DNA from: Hymenobacter oligotrophus
GTDB taxonomy: Bacteria > Bacteroidota > Bacteroidia > Cytophagales > Hymenobacteraceae
Direction: 5' to 3'
DNA: 64,000 nucleotides
Assembly: GCF_003574965.1 (NCBI RefSeq)
Contig: NZ_CP032317.1
Coordinates: forward strand, 744,001-808,000
Each line of letters opens with the position of its first letter. Within the stretch, counting starts at the first letter, position 1. Shown piece after piece: positions 8,165-18,183 of this stretch. The translations under genes were made by a program, and so were the position numbers. The notes below the pieces were generated by a model. It had not been told where the DNA came from and did not search any database. It worked only from the letters and a program-made list of their open reading frames with translations.

Positions 8165-8298
8165 GGCAGCTAAGGCAGGTTTCTGCCGAATACGTGAGAA
8201 AACAAGGGTAAGCCAAGCAGCTCATTGGCCCGAAGGCCGGTGCACCCACCTAGGGCTGCACAGCGGCCAACACCCTCAGCAAAGGTAGAAACACGGCG

Positions 8299-8922
8299 CT
8301 AGCTGCTGGCGAGTAGCGCGGCGTACTGCTCGGGCGTATCGATATCGAGGGCGGCGGGGGCAAAGTCGATGGTTGCTACCTCCGGGCCTAGGTGCTCGAG
8401 CAGCTTTTTGGCGCCTTGCTGCGGTGGCAAGCTGGCCAAGCGCTGCCAATGGCTGCGGGCGAATACAGCGGGCACCCCAATGCTGCCCGCATACTGCGTG
8501 GCAACGGCGGGCGCAGCGCTATTGCGGTGCAAAGCAATGAGCTTGTGGAGCAAATCGGCGGTTACCAGCGGCTGGTCGCTCAGTAGCACCAGTACGCCGC
8601 TTAGCTGCTCCGTATGAGATTGTTGCTCAAGCGCCTGCAGACCAATCTTTAAAGTGCCGCCCATGCCTAGGGCCCAATCGGGGTTGTGCACGCCGATGAT
8701 GGGCAGACCCTTGACCTCATGAAGTAGCGGCTCGTGCAGATGGCCCGTAACGAGTACTATCGGCGCGCAGTCCGCGGCCACTGCCTGCTCCGCCACGCGG
8801 CGGAGCAGGGTAGTGCCTTGGTAGTTAAGCAGCTGTTTGGGCGTGCCCATGCGCGATGAGCTGCCGGCCGCCAGAATGATGGCCGCAACCGCATGCGGCG
8901 CCCTAGGTGAAAACTCGCTCAT
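8299..8922 (-). CDS. mocA: MocA-like molybdenum cofactor cytidylyltransferase
   Basis: Transfers CMP to molybdopterin, giving the cytosine-dinucleotide cofactor used by bacterial xanthine-oxidase-family enzymes, here the adjacent paoABC-like one. The 207-residue protein has AIILAAGSSSRMGTPKQLL (nucleotide-binding loop), GMGGTLKIGLQAL, LLSDQPLVTADLL, GVPAVFAR and IDTPEQY. MocA is preferred over MobA because of the AAGSSSRMGTPKQLL and GMG-type motifs and because it starts 16 bases after the paoC stop, implying co-transcription with its client. Confidence 0.88.
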   Translation of the reverse strand: MSEFSPRAPHAVAAIILAAGSSSRMGTPKQLLNYQGTTLLRRVAEQAVAADCAPIVLVTGHLHEPLLHEVKGLPIIGVHNPDWALGMGGTLKIGLQALEQQSHTEQLSGVLVLLSDQPLVTADLLHKLIALHRNSAAPAVATQYAGSIGVPAVFARSHWQRLASLPPQQGAKKLLEHLGPEVATIDFAPAALDIDTPEQYAALLASS

Positions 8923-8938
8923 GAAGTGGAAGGAGCCA

Positions 8939-11173
8939 TCAGATCAGCTTATCGGGCGTAATGGGCAGCTCGCGGATGCGCTTGCCGGTAGCGTTAAAGA
9001 TGGCGTTGGCAATGGCGGGGGCCACGCCGATGGTCGCAATTTCGCCGATGCCTTTAGTGCCCAGCGAGTTCACGTGCGGGTCGGGTTGGTTCACGAAGTA
9101 CACTTCCACGGCCGGCGCGTCGGCGTGCACGGGCACGTGGTATTCGGCCAGGTCTTTGGTTACGTAGCGGCCAAACCGGTCGTCTATCACGGCCGCTTCC
9201 GTAAGGGCCATGCCAATGCCGCCCACAGCGCCGCCTTTCATTTGGTTGCCGGCCGTTTTCTCGTTGATGATGGTACCCGCATCGGCGCACGACACCAGCT
9301 TGCTCACCCGCACCTCACCCGTGAGTTGATGTACCCGCACCTCAGCAAAATGCACCGAGAACGAATACATCGAGTACTCTCGGCCCTTGTCGCTGGGCTT
9401 GGCTTCTACGGTTACGGCCTGCCCGCCCGCTTGCTTCACCAGGTCGGTGTAGGTAACGCGGGCGGTAGCGTTGCCGGCCAGCGTAAGGTAGCCGTCGGCA
9501 AATGCCACGTCTTCCTTGCGGGCCGCGGCAAAGGCACCGTTGCCGGCAGCGGCCAGTTCGCGCAGCTTTTCCTTAAGGGCCAGGCAAGCTTCCTGCACGG
9601 CCGGGCCCACGGTATTCACAATAGCAGAGCCACCCTGCGTAGGAGCCCGTGCGAAATCGGAATTGCCCCATTCGAACCGAACCTTAGCGGGGGCCACGCC
9701 CAGCGTGTCAGCGGCAATTTGGGTCATGGCTGTGCCGGTGCCCGGGCCAATGTCGGTTACAGCGCTTTGCAGCACCACAGTGCCGTCGGGCAGCAGCTGG
9801 GCGGTGGCTTTGGAAGTGCCGCGGTGCGCTCCAAACGTGCCCACGCCCATGCCGTAGCCAATCAGCCAGTCGCCCTCGCTCAGGGAGCCGGGCTTGAGCT
9901 GCCGCTTGTTCCAGCCGATGCGCTCGGCTCCGGCCTGGTAGCACTCTTTCAGAAACTTGCTCGACCAAGGCTTGCCGTTTTCAGGGTCCTTATCGGTGTA
10001 GTTGCGCAGCCGAAACTCCAGCGGGTCGAGGTTCAGCAGGTAAGCCATTTCGTCCATGGCCGACTCCAGGGCAAAGGCGCCGGTAGCCTCGCCGGGGCCG
10101 CGCATCCAAATGGGCGAGCCGATATCGAGCGCCGCCAGCCGGTAGCGCGTCGTCATGTTCGGGGCCTGGTACATCATGCGCGTCTGGCCCAACGTCGCTT
10201 CGGTAAACTCCTCGTAGGTCGACGTCTGCCCAATGGCCTCGTGCGTAATGGCCGTGATTTTGCCATCCGGCGTGGCGCTCATCCCGATTTTCTGCCAGGT
10301 GTGAGGCCGGTAGCCCACCATCGTAAACATTTGCTCGCGGGTGAGCATCAGCTTTACCGGCCGGTTTACCACCTTGGCTGCGATAATGGCAGCCGACTCG
10401 TGCGGCCAGCTGTGCAGGCCGTTGCCGAAGGCGCCGCCCACGTAGGTGGCAATCACCTTCACGTTTTCCTCGGGCAAGCCCCATTCCCGGGCAAAGTCGC
10501 GGCGGGTGGCCATGGTGCCCTGGGTTTTGTCGTAGAGGGTAAGCCGGTCGGGCGCTTCCCAGTGCGCCGTGATGGACTGCATCTCGATGGGGTGATGCAC
10601 CTCTGTTGGAATCACGTACTCGGCTTCGAGTTTGAGCGCGCCGGTTTTGTAGGCATCCACTTGGCCGCGCTGGTAATCGGCTACCGGCGACTTGGGGTTC
10701 TTTTTGGCTTGGGTGGGCAAAAAGGCGTTCGGCTTGTTGGCCTCGAGGTTGGTCTGGTGCGCTTCCTGCGCGTACTGCGCCTTCACCAAACGCGCCGCGT
10801 AGCGGGCCCGCTCCCACGAATCGGCCACCACCACGGCAATGGGCTGGTCGTTGAAGCGGATTTTGTCGTCGGTAAACACGCGCAGGGCGCTGCCTACGGT
10901 TTGCGGCTGCGAGGGATCTTTGCCTACCGGCTTGTGGCCGGGCAACTTGGGCCCGTTTTGGTGGGTAATCACCGCCAGCACGCCAGGGGCGCGTTCAGCC
11001 GCTTTCGTGTCGATGCTGCTGAGGCGGCCTTTGGCAATGGTGCTGCCCACCAGCACGGCGTAGGCCATGTTCGGCAACTGGTACTCAGCCGAGTACTTGG
11101 CCGCACCGGTCACTTTCTGCCGGCCGTCCACCCGGTTCATCGGGGCTCCGATTTGCTTCTGTGGTGTATTCAT
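8939..11173 (-). CDS. paoC: Aldehyde/xanthine oxidoreductase molybdenum subunit (PaoC/YagR-like)
   Basis: Catalytic molybdopterin subunit of a three-subunit xanthine-oxidase-family enzyme, probably oxidising aldehydes in the periplasm. The 744 residues match the PaoC size. It opens with IGAPMNRVDGRQKVTGAAKYSAEY, typical of the family, has the glycine-rich AFGNGLHSW and MRGPGEATGAFALESAMDE segments, and near the C-terminus GTKGIGEIATIGVAPAIANAI, where the Glu of GIGE is the catalytic base. It has no signal peptide, so export would be with the Tat-tagged partner. It is separated from paoB by 12 bases. Not a single CCTAGG occurs in this gene. Confidence 0.9.
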   Translation of the reverse strand: MNTPQKQIGAPMNRVDGRQKVTGAAKYSAEYQLPNMAYAVLVGSTIAKGRLSSIDTKAAERAPGVLAVITHQNGPKLPGHKPVGKDPSQPQTVGSALRVFTDDKIRFNDQPIAVVVADSWERARYAARLVKAQYAQEAHQTNLEANKPNAFLPTQAKKNPKSPVADYQRGQVDAYKTGALKLEAEYVIPTEVHHPIEMQSITAHWEAPDRLTLYDKTQGTMATRRDFAREWGLPEENVKVIATYVGGAFGNGLHSWPHESAAIIAAKVVNRPVKLMLTREQMFTMVGYRPHTWQKIGMSATPDGKITAITHEAIGQTSTYEEFTEATLGQTRMMYQAPNMTTRYRLAALDIGSPIWMRGPGEATGAFALESAMDEMAYLLNLDPLEFRLRNYTDKDPENGKPWSSKFLKECYQAGAERIGWNKRQLKPGSLSEGDWLIGYGMGVGTFGAHRGTSKATAQLLPDGTVVLQSAVTDIGPGTGTAMTQIAADTLGVAPAKVRFEWGNSDFARAPTQGGSAIVNTVGPAVQEACLALKEKLRELAAAGNGAFAAARKEDVAFADGYLTLAGNATARVTYTDLVKQAGGQAVTVEAKPSDKGREYSMYSFSVHFAEVRVHQLTGEVRVSKLVSCADAGTIINEKTAGNQMKGGAVGGIGMALTEAAVIDDRFGRYVTKDLAEYHVPVHADAPAVEVYFVNQPDPHVNSLGTKGIGEIATIGVAPAIANAIFNATGKRIRELPITPDKLI

Positions 11174-11185
11174 CGAAAATCGGGG

Positions 11186-12166
11186 TTAGGCGGCAGCGGC
11201 GTTTTTCAGGGCCTGCACGATGGAATTCGGGCCCAGCTTCAGCTTATAAGCATTGTGCTTGAAGGCTTTGGCGCCGCGCATGGCTACCTCGGCCGCCTGC
11301 CGGAAGGTTTCGTCGGTGGCGGGTTTGCCCACCAGCGCCTTTTCAGCATCGGTGAGGCGCCAGGGTTTGTGGGCCACGCCGCCCATGGCAAGGCGCGCAT
11401 CTTTGATGGTGCTGCCGTCGAGCTGCAAAGCCGCAGCCACCGACACCAGGGCAAAAGCGTAGGAGGCCCGCTCGCGCACTTTCAGGTAGTGCACGTGGCG
11501 GGAAAAGGCGTTGTCGGGCACCTCCACGGCTGTTATCAGCTCGCCGGCACCTAGGGTGGTGTCGATGTGGGGCTGGTCGCCGGGCAGGCGGTGCAGCTCG
11601 GCAAACGGAATGCGCCGGTCGCCTTTGGGGCCGCTGATGAGCACGGTGGCATCGAGGGCAGCCAAGGCCACGCTCATGTCGGAGGGATGCACGGCAATGC
11701 ACTTGTCCGAAAAGCCGAAGATGGCGTGCATGCGGTTGAAGCCCTCGAGTGCGCCGCAGCCCGTGCCGGGTTCGCGCTTGTTGCAGGGCATGGCCGTGTC
11801 GTAGAAATACGGGCAACGCGTGCGTTGCAGCATGTTGCCGCCCACCGTGGCCATGTTGCGCAGCTGTGCCGAGGCGCCAGCATTGAGTGCCTGGGCCAGC
11901 AGCGGCAGTTTTTCGAGCACCAGCTTGTCCTCGGCTACGGCGCCGTTCAGCGCCAGGGCGCCAATCCGGATGTTGCCTTCCTGCCGTTCAATCTTGTCGA
12001 GCGGCAGCTTGTTGATATCGATGAGCTTTTGGGGCGCCATTACGCCGCGCTTCATCAGATCGAGCAGGTTGGTGCCGCCGGCAATAAACTGCGCGTTCGG
12101 GTCGCGGGCCAGGGCCTCGATAGCCGCCTTGGGCTTGCTGGCCCGCACGTATTGGAACTGGTTCAT
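11186..12166 (-). CDS. paoB: FAD subunit of the aldehyde oxidoreductase (PaoB/YagS-like)
   Basis: 326-residue FAD-binding subunit carrying electrons from the molybdenum site. AQFIAGGTNLLDLMKRG binds FAD, and LRNMATVGGNMLQRTRCPYF starts a cysteine-rich insertion. Cys118, Cys128, Cys137 and Cys156 are positioned like the ligands of the extra [4Fe-4S] cluster known in E. coli PaoB. The ATG at 12164-12166 overlaps the paoA stop by 4 bases, supporting this start and translational coupling. Upstream in-frame sequence lies inside paoA and is not used. Confidence 0.9.
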   Translation of the reverse strand: MNQFQYVRASKPKAAIEALARDPNAQFIAGGTNLLDLMKRGVMAPQKLIDINKLPLDKIERQEGNIRIGALALNGAVAEDKLVLEKLPLLAQALNAGASAQLRNMATVGGNMLQRTRCPYFYDTAMPCNKREPGTGCGALEGFNRMHAIFGFSDKCIAVHPSDMSVALAALDATVLISGPKGDRRIPFAELHRLPGDQPHIDTTLGAGELITAVEVPDNAFSRHVHYLKVRERASYAFALVSVAAALQLDGSTIKDARLAMGGVAHKPWRLTDAEKALVGKPATDETFRQAAEVAMRGAKAFKHNAYKLKLGPNSIVQALKNAAAA

Positions 12167-12804
12167 ACTCGCTGGCCTCCGTTTTTCACCTCCTGAATGG
12201 CCGCCACGATGTTGGTGTAGGCCCCGCAGCGGCAGATGTTGCCGCTCATGTACTCGCGTATTTCGCCTTCCGAATCGGCGTGCCCCTCGCGGATGCACGC
12301 CACCGCCGACATAATCTGGCCCGGCGTGCAGTACCCGCACTGAAAACCGTCGTGCTTAATAAACGCCTCCTGCATGGGGTGCAGCTTGTCGCCGCCCGGG
12401 GCCAGGCCCTCGATGGTGGTAACCTCTTTGCCGTCCTGCATCACGGCCAGCGTAAGGCAGCTGTTGATGCGCTTGCCATCGACGTGCACCGTGCAGGCAC
12501 CGCACTGGCCGTAGTCGCAGCCTTTTTTGGTGCCCGTAAGGTGTAGTTGCTCGCGCAGCAAATCGAGCAAGGTGGTGCGCGGCTCTACTTGCAGCTTGTA
12601 GCGCTTGCCATTCACGGCGAGTTTCAGCGGCACCTTCTCGAAAGCCGCGGCCACTTTCTCATCGAACTCGGCGGCGGCGGCGCGTACCACGGGCCCAGGC
12701 GTGAATGCAAGCGCCGTGAGCAGCGAGGATTGCTTCAGGAAGGTGCGGCGGGCCTGGCTGTGCTCGTCGTGGTCGAGCGAAAGTCCTGGTTGTTCGTCTG
12801 CCAT
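12163..12804 (-). CDS. paoA: [2Fe-2S] subunit with Tat signal (PaoA/YagT-like)
   Basis: 213-residue iron-sulfur subunit. A twin-arginine signal ([12 protein letters not shown], Arg19-Arg20, then a hydrophobic stretch) predicts export of the folded complex to the periplasm. The plant-type cluster is C96-x4-C101-x2-C104-x11-C116. The second, CO-dehydrogenase-type cluster uses C156-x2-C159 and C191-x-C193 (CGYCTPGQ and NICRCGAY). It is the first gene of the minus-strand run paoA-paoB-paoC-mocA-moeB-MOT1; its promoter should lie in the 339-base gap shared with fdhD. Confidence 0.92.
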   Translation of the reverse strand: MADEQPGLSLDHDEHSQARRTFLKQSSLLTALAFTPGPVVRAAAAEFDEKVAAAFEKVPLKLAVNGKRYKLQVEPRTTLLDLLREQLHLTGTKKGCDYGQCGACTVHVDGKRINSCLTLAVMQDGKEVTTIEGLAPGGDKLHPMQEAFIKHDGFQCGYCTPGQIMSAVACIREGHADSEGEIREYMSGNICRCGAYTNIVAAIQEVKNGGQRV

Positions 12805-13143
12805 GAGTTGATATTGAAGTGTCCCCGGCTGGGCAGGCCAGTAGGGTGGTCGAAGCGTAAGGTAGCCAAAACAGCGGCCCTAGGTGGCGGCAACGAGCGG
12901 TAGGCAAAGGACCTGGACTCGCCCGAGTGTAGTAGCCTGAAGCTAGTATGTACGGCTGAGAAAACAACTCGTTGGGGCGGTGCTGGCTGTTTCTTGAATA
13001 GCTGCTGGCATCTTGGGCAGGCGGCGGCCCTGCACCAATAATGTTACCTTGCCCGCAGGGTTCGGCCTTGCGTAAACCTAGGCTATAGCGGGCCAGATTT
13101 CCTCTGCCGCAACCTCCAGCCCACAACTGCTTACTTGCTCGTG
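12805..13143. other. Divergent intergenic region paoA / fdhD
   Basis: 339 bases between two divergent molybdenum-enzyme genes, expected to hold both promoters. I see no convincing -33/-7 pair, no inverted repeat long enough for an operator and no coding pattern. Two CCTAGG copies lie at 12879 and 13077. The Moco RNA motif was looked for by eye and not recognised. Confidence 0.5.
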
Positions 13144-14007
13144 ATGGATGTTTTTTTGCCGCCCACCAGCTACGAGTACGCCACCGTGCACAAGGTGGTA
13201 GGCGGCGCTATTGCCCCGGCTACCGATGTGCTGGCTGCCGAGGAGCCGCTGGAAATACGGGTGGGCTTTGGGCCGGCTGCTGCCCGCACGCACCGTACCC
13301 TGGCCATAACCATGCGCACCCCCGGCCACGACATGGAGTTGGCCGCTGGCTTCTTGCTCTCGGAGGGCATCATCAGGGGGCGTGCCGACCTGAACGGCCT
13401 GCTTTACTGCCCCGACGTGCAAAAGCCCGAAGAGCGCGAAAACGTAGTGCGGGCCGAGCTAGCTGCTTCCGTATCCCTCGATTTGCCTAGGTTGGAGCGG
13501 CACTTTTATACCTCCAGCAGCTGCGGCGTATGCGGCAAAACCAGCATCGAGGCAGTGCATGCGGCAGCCTGCCCAGTACTGCCTACCACTGGCCCCAGGG
13601 TAGCTGCCGAAATAATCCACGCCTTGCCCGAGCGGCAGCGCGCTGCGCAGGCCGTGTTCGAGCAAACGGGCGGCTTGCATGCGTCGGCGTTGTTCGATGC
13701 CCACGGCGAGTTGCTGCTGCTGCGCGAAGACGTAGGCCGCCACAATGCTTTGGATAAAGTAATCGGTGCCGCCTTGCTCGCCAACCAGCTGCCCCTGCAC
13801 CAACACGTGCTGCTGGTAAGTGGGCGTGCTTCCTTCGAGCTGGTGCAGAAGGCCGCCGTGGCGGGTATACCCGTGCTGGCTGCCGTGGGCGCCCCTAGTA
13901 GCTTGGCCGTGCAGGCGGCGCACAACTTTGGCATGACGCTGCTGGGCTTTGTGCGGCAGCAGCGCTTCAATATTTACACGCATCCGTGGAGAGTTGCTGG
14001 TATTTAG
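13144..14007 (+). CDS. fdhD: Formate dehydrogenase accessory sulfurtransferase FdhD
   Basis: Moves sulfur from a cysteine desulfurase to the bis-guanine molybdenum cofactor before insertion into formate-dehydrogenase-type enzymes. The 287-residue protein has the sulfur-carrying loop SSSCGVCGK (Cys127 and Cys130), PGHDMELAAGFLLSEGII, REDVGRHNALDKVIGAA and SGRASFELVQKAA, all diagnostic. The ATG at 13144 is preferred over an in-frame TTG three codons earlier. Its probable client is the YdeP/FdhF-type enzyme at 14584, so the three plus-strand genes 13144-17139 form one functional unit. Confidence 0.94.
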   Translation: MDVFLPPTSYEYATVHKVVGGAIAPATDVLAAEEPLEIRVGFGPAAARTHRTLAITMRTPGHDMELAAGFLLSEGIIRGRADLNGLLYCPDVQKPEERENVVRAELAASVSLDLPRLERHFYTSSSCGVCGKTSIEAVHAAACPVLPTTGPRVAAEIIHALPERQRAAQAVFEQTGGLHASALFDAHGELLLLREDVGRHNALDKVIGAALLANQLPLHQHVLLVSGRASFELVQKAAVAGIPVLAAVGAPSSLAVQAAHNFGMTLLGFVRQQRFNIYTHPWRVAGI

Positions 14008-14100
14008 TATTGAGTACTTGGTACTGAGTACCAGATTCAGGGAAGGAAAGAAAGCAGGAAGTGAAGCGGCCGCAACCCTGCGCGCCGATTACCATACGCC

Positions 14101-14135
14101 CTAGTACCTAGTACCTAGTACCTAATACCTAATCC
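14101..14135. repeat. Tandem 7-base repeat just before the 14142 start codon
   Basis: Five head-to-tail heptamers: CTAGTAC three times, CTAATAC and CTAATCC, ending 6 bases before the ATG of the small gene. A related, partly inverted stretch lies at 14006-14032 (GAGTACTTGGTACTGAGTACC). A similar fragment (ACTCAGTACCAAATACC) is found at 47530-47546, just before mutS2. Confidence 0.85.
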
Positions 14136-14141
14136 CTACGC

Positions 14142-14483
14142 ATGAAGCTCCGCCTCGAAGACAACACCTTGCGCTTGCGCCTCACCGATGAGGAAGTGCA
14201 GCAGTTTGCCCAAACCGGCCACCTGGCCTCGGCAGTGCCGCTGGCGCCCGGCCCCGATGGCCGCCTGACCTACGCCCTGCAAGTAGCCGACGACGACTCG
14301 ACGGCGGCCGAGCAAACCTTGCGGGTGGCTTACACGCCGGGTACGCTCTCGGTGCTGGTGCCGGCCTCGTTGGCGCAAAGCTGGCTTGCGCCCGACCAGA
14401 TTGGCCTAAGCGCTACCATGCGCCTGACCGACGGAAACGAATTGCGTATACTGGTAGAGAAGGATTTAGGCTGCCGGCACTAG
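14142..14483 (+). CDS. Small conserved-looking protein between fdhD and ydeP
   Basis: 113 residues, acidic, no signal peptide or membrane helix, opening with MKLRLEDNTLRLRLTDEEV. It reads like an alternating-strand domain followed by a helix. I recall similar short proteins beside formate-dehydrogenase accessory genes in Bacteroidota (a DUF7009-type family), but that name is from memory and uncertain. Its place between fdhD and a molybdenum oxidoreductase on the same strand suggests a role in maturing that enzyme. A tandem heptamer repeat occupies its ribosome-binding region. Confidence 0.7.
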   Translation: MKLRLEDNTLRLRLTDEEVQQFAQTGHLASAVPLAPGPDGRLTYALQVADDDSTAAEQTLRVAYTPGTLSVLVPASLAQSWLAPDQIGLSATMRLTDGNELRILVEKDLGCRH

Positions 14484-14583
14484 CGTAGTCAATCCAGTTC
14501 TCCGAGCATCAACCCAACGAAACATAGCCCGGCAATTGGCGGTTGCCTCCTAGGTGCCACCTTGGCTGCGGGTTACTTGAGCC

Positions 14584-17139
<2,556 letters not shown>

Positions 17140-17287
17140 GAGGCGATTTACTTCAGCAGCAAGGTATTATGCAACCGTTTGCACGTTGCCACGGCCCAAG
17201 CGCCTTGGTAACTGTTTGGCCGAAAAATCAGTAGGGGCATGTGGTTGCCGCCACAACTGATGAGTTCTGCGAAACAGTTACCCAATT

Positions 17288-18103
17288 ATGTCTGATACTT
17301 CTGCAAAACGCCTGGCCGGCCAGGTGGCGCTGATTACCGGCGCCAGCTCGGGCATTGGCCTAGGTGTGGCGCTGGCCATGGGGGCGGCGGGAGCCTCGGT
17401 GGTAGTAAACTACCGCTCCGATGCCGCGGCCGCCCAACAAGTGGTGGAGCAAATTCGGCGGGGTGGCAGCCAGGCCGTAGCCATTGAGGCCGATGTAAGC
17501 AAGGAAGACGAGGTGCAGGCCATGTTCCGGCAAGCCAAAGAGCACTTTGGTACGGTCCACATCCTGGTCAGCAACTCGGGCATTCAGCAAGATGCTCCGT
17601 TGATTGACATGACCCTGGAGCAGTGGCAACAGGTTATCGACGTAAACCTGACCGGACAGTTTTTGTGCGCCCGCGAGGCCGCCCGCGAGTTTATTCGGCG
17701 TGGCATCGAGCCGCGCTTGTCCAAAGCCGCCGGCAAAATCATTTGCATGAGCTCGGTGCACGAAACCATTCCATGGGCCGGGCACGCAAACTACGCCGCC
17801 TCCAAGGGTGGGCTGATGCTGCTGATGAAGTCGATGGCGCAGGAACTGGCCCACTACAAAATCCGGGTCAACAGCATTGCGCCGGGCGCTATTAAAACCC
17901 CTATCAACCAAGAGGCCTGGGAAACCCCCGAAGCGGCCGACCGGCTGCTCAAACTGATTCCGTACGGCCGCATCGGCGAGACGGAAGACATTGGAAAAGT
18001 GGCCGTTTGGCTGGCATCCGACGAAGCCGATTACGTACACGGAACTACCCTGTACGTGGATGGCGGCATGACCTTGTACCCCGGCTTTATTGGCAACGGG
18101 TAA
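17288..18103 (+). CDS. SDR oxidoreductase, glucose 1-dehydrogenase-like
   Basis: 271-residue classical short-chain dehydrogenase with a complete fold. [15 protein letters not shown] binds the dinucleotide; a basic residue (YRSD) after the second strand allows [12 protein letters not shown] matches the structural NNAG, with the unusual Ser-Gly variant. The active site is SSVHE plus YAASKGG (Tyr-x3-Lys), and the C-terminus is [13 protein letters not shown]. It resembles bacterial glucose 1-dehydrogenases. It is followed 80 bases later by the GH63-like glucosidase on the same strand, a pairing consistent with release and then oxidation of glucose, but that is inference. Confidence 0.85.
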   Translation: MSDTSAKRLAGQVALITGASSGIGLGVALAMGAAGASVVVNYRSDAAAAQQVVEQIRRGGSQAVAIEADVSKEDEVQAMFRQAKEHFGTVHILVSNSGIQQDAPLIDMTLEQWQQVIDVNLTGQFLCAREAAREFIRRGIEPRLSKAAGKIICMSSVHETIPWAGHANYAASKGGLMLLMKSMAQELAHYKIRVNSIAPGAIKTPINQEAWETPEAADRLLKLIPYGRIGETEDIGKVAVWLASDEADYVHGTTLYVDGGMTLYPGFIGNG

Positions 18104-18183
18104 GGCACCTAGGGCATAGGCGGCCGCGGGCCGCATCCCTCATCATACCCGCCCTTGCGCGGATATACTTTGCGACTACTTAC

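Noticed and set aside
8837-11554. A 905-codon open frame on the plus strand
   Set aside because: It is antisense to paoC, paoB and mocA, which have clear family motifs. Long antisense frames are common in GC-rich genes; the translation has no recognisable domain.
11186-12340. A longer paoB starting at 12340
   Set aside because: The extra 58 residues lie inside paoA in another frame; the ATG at 12166 gives the family N-terminus and a 4-base overlap.
12805-13143. A Moco riboswitch between paoA and fdhD
   Set aside because: Context suggested it, but I could not recognise the conserved helices by eye. An Infernal search with the Moco RNA model would decide.
14101-14135. Tandem repeats as a CRISPR array
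   Set aside because: Units are 7 bases with no spacers, and no cas genes are present anywhere in the window.
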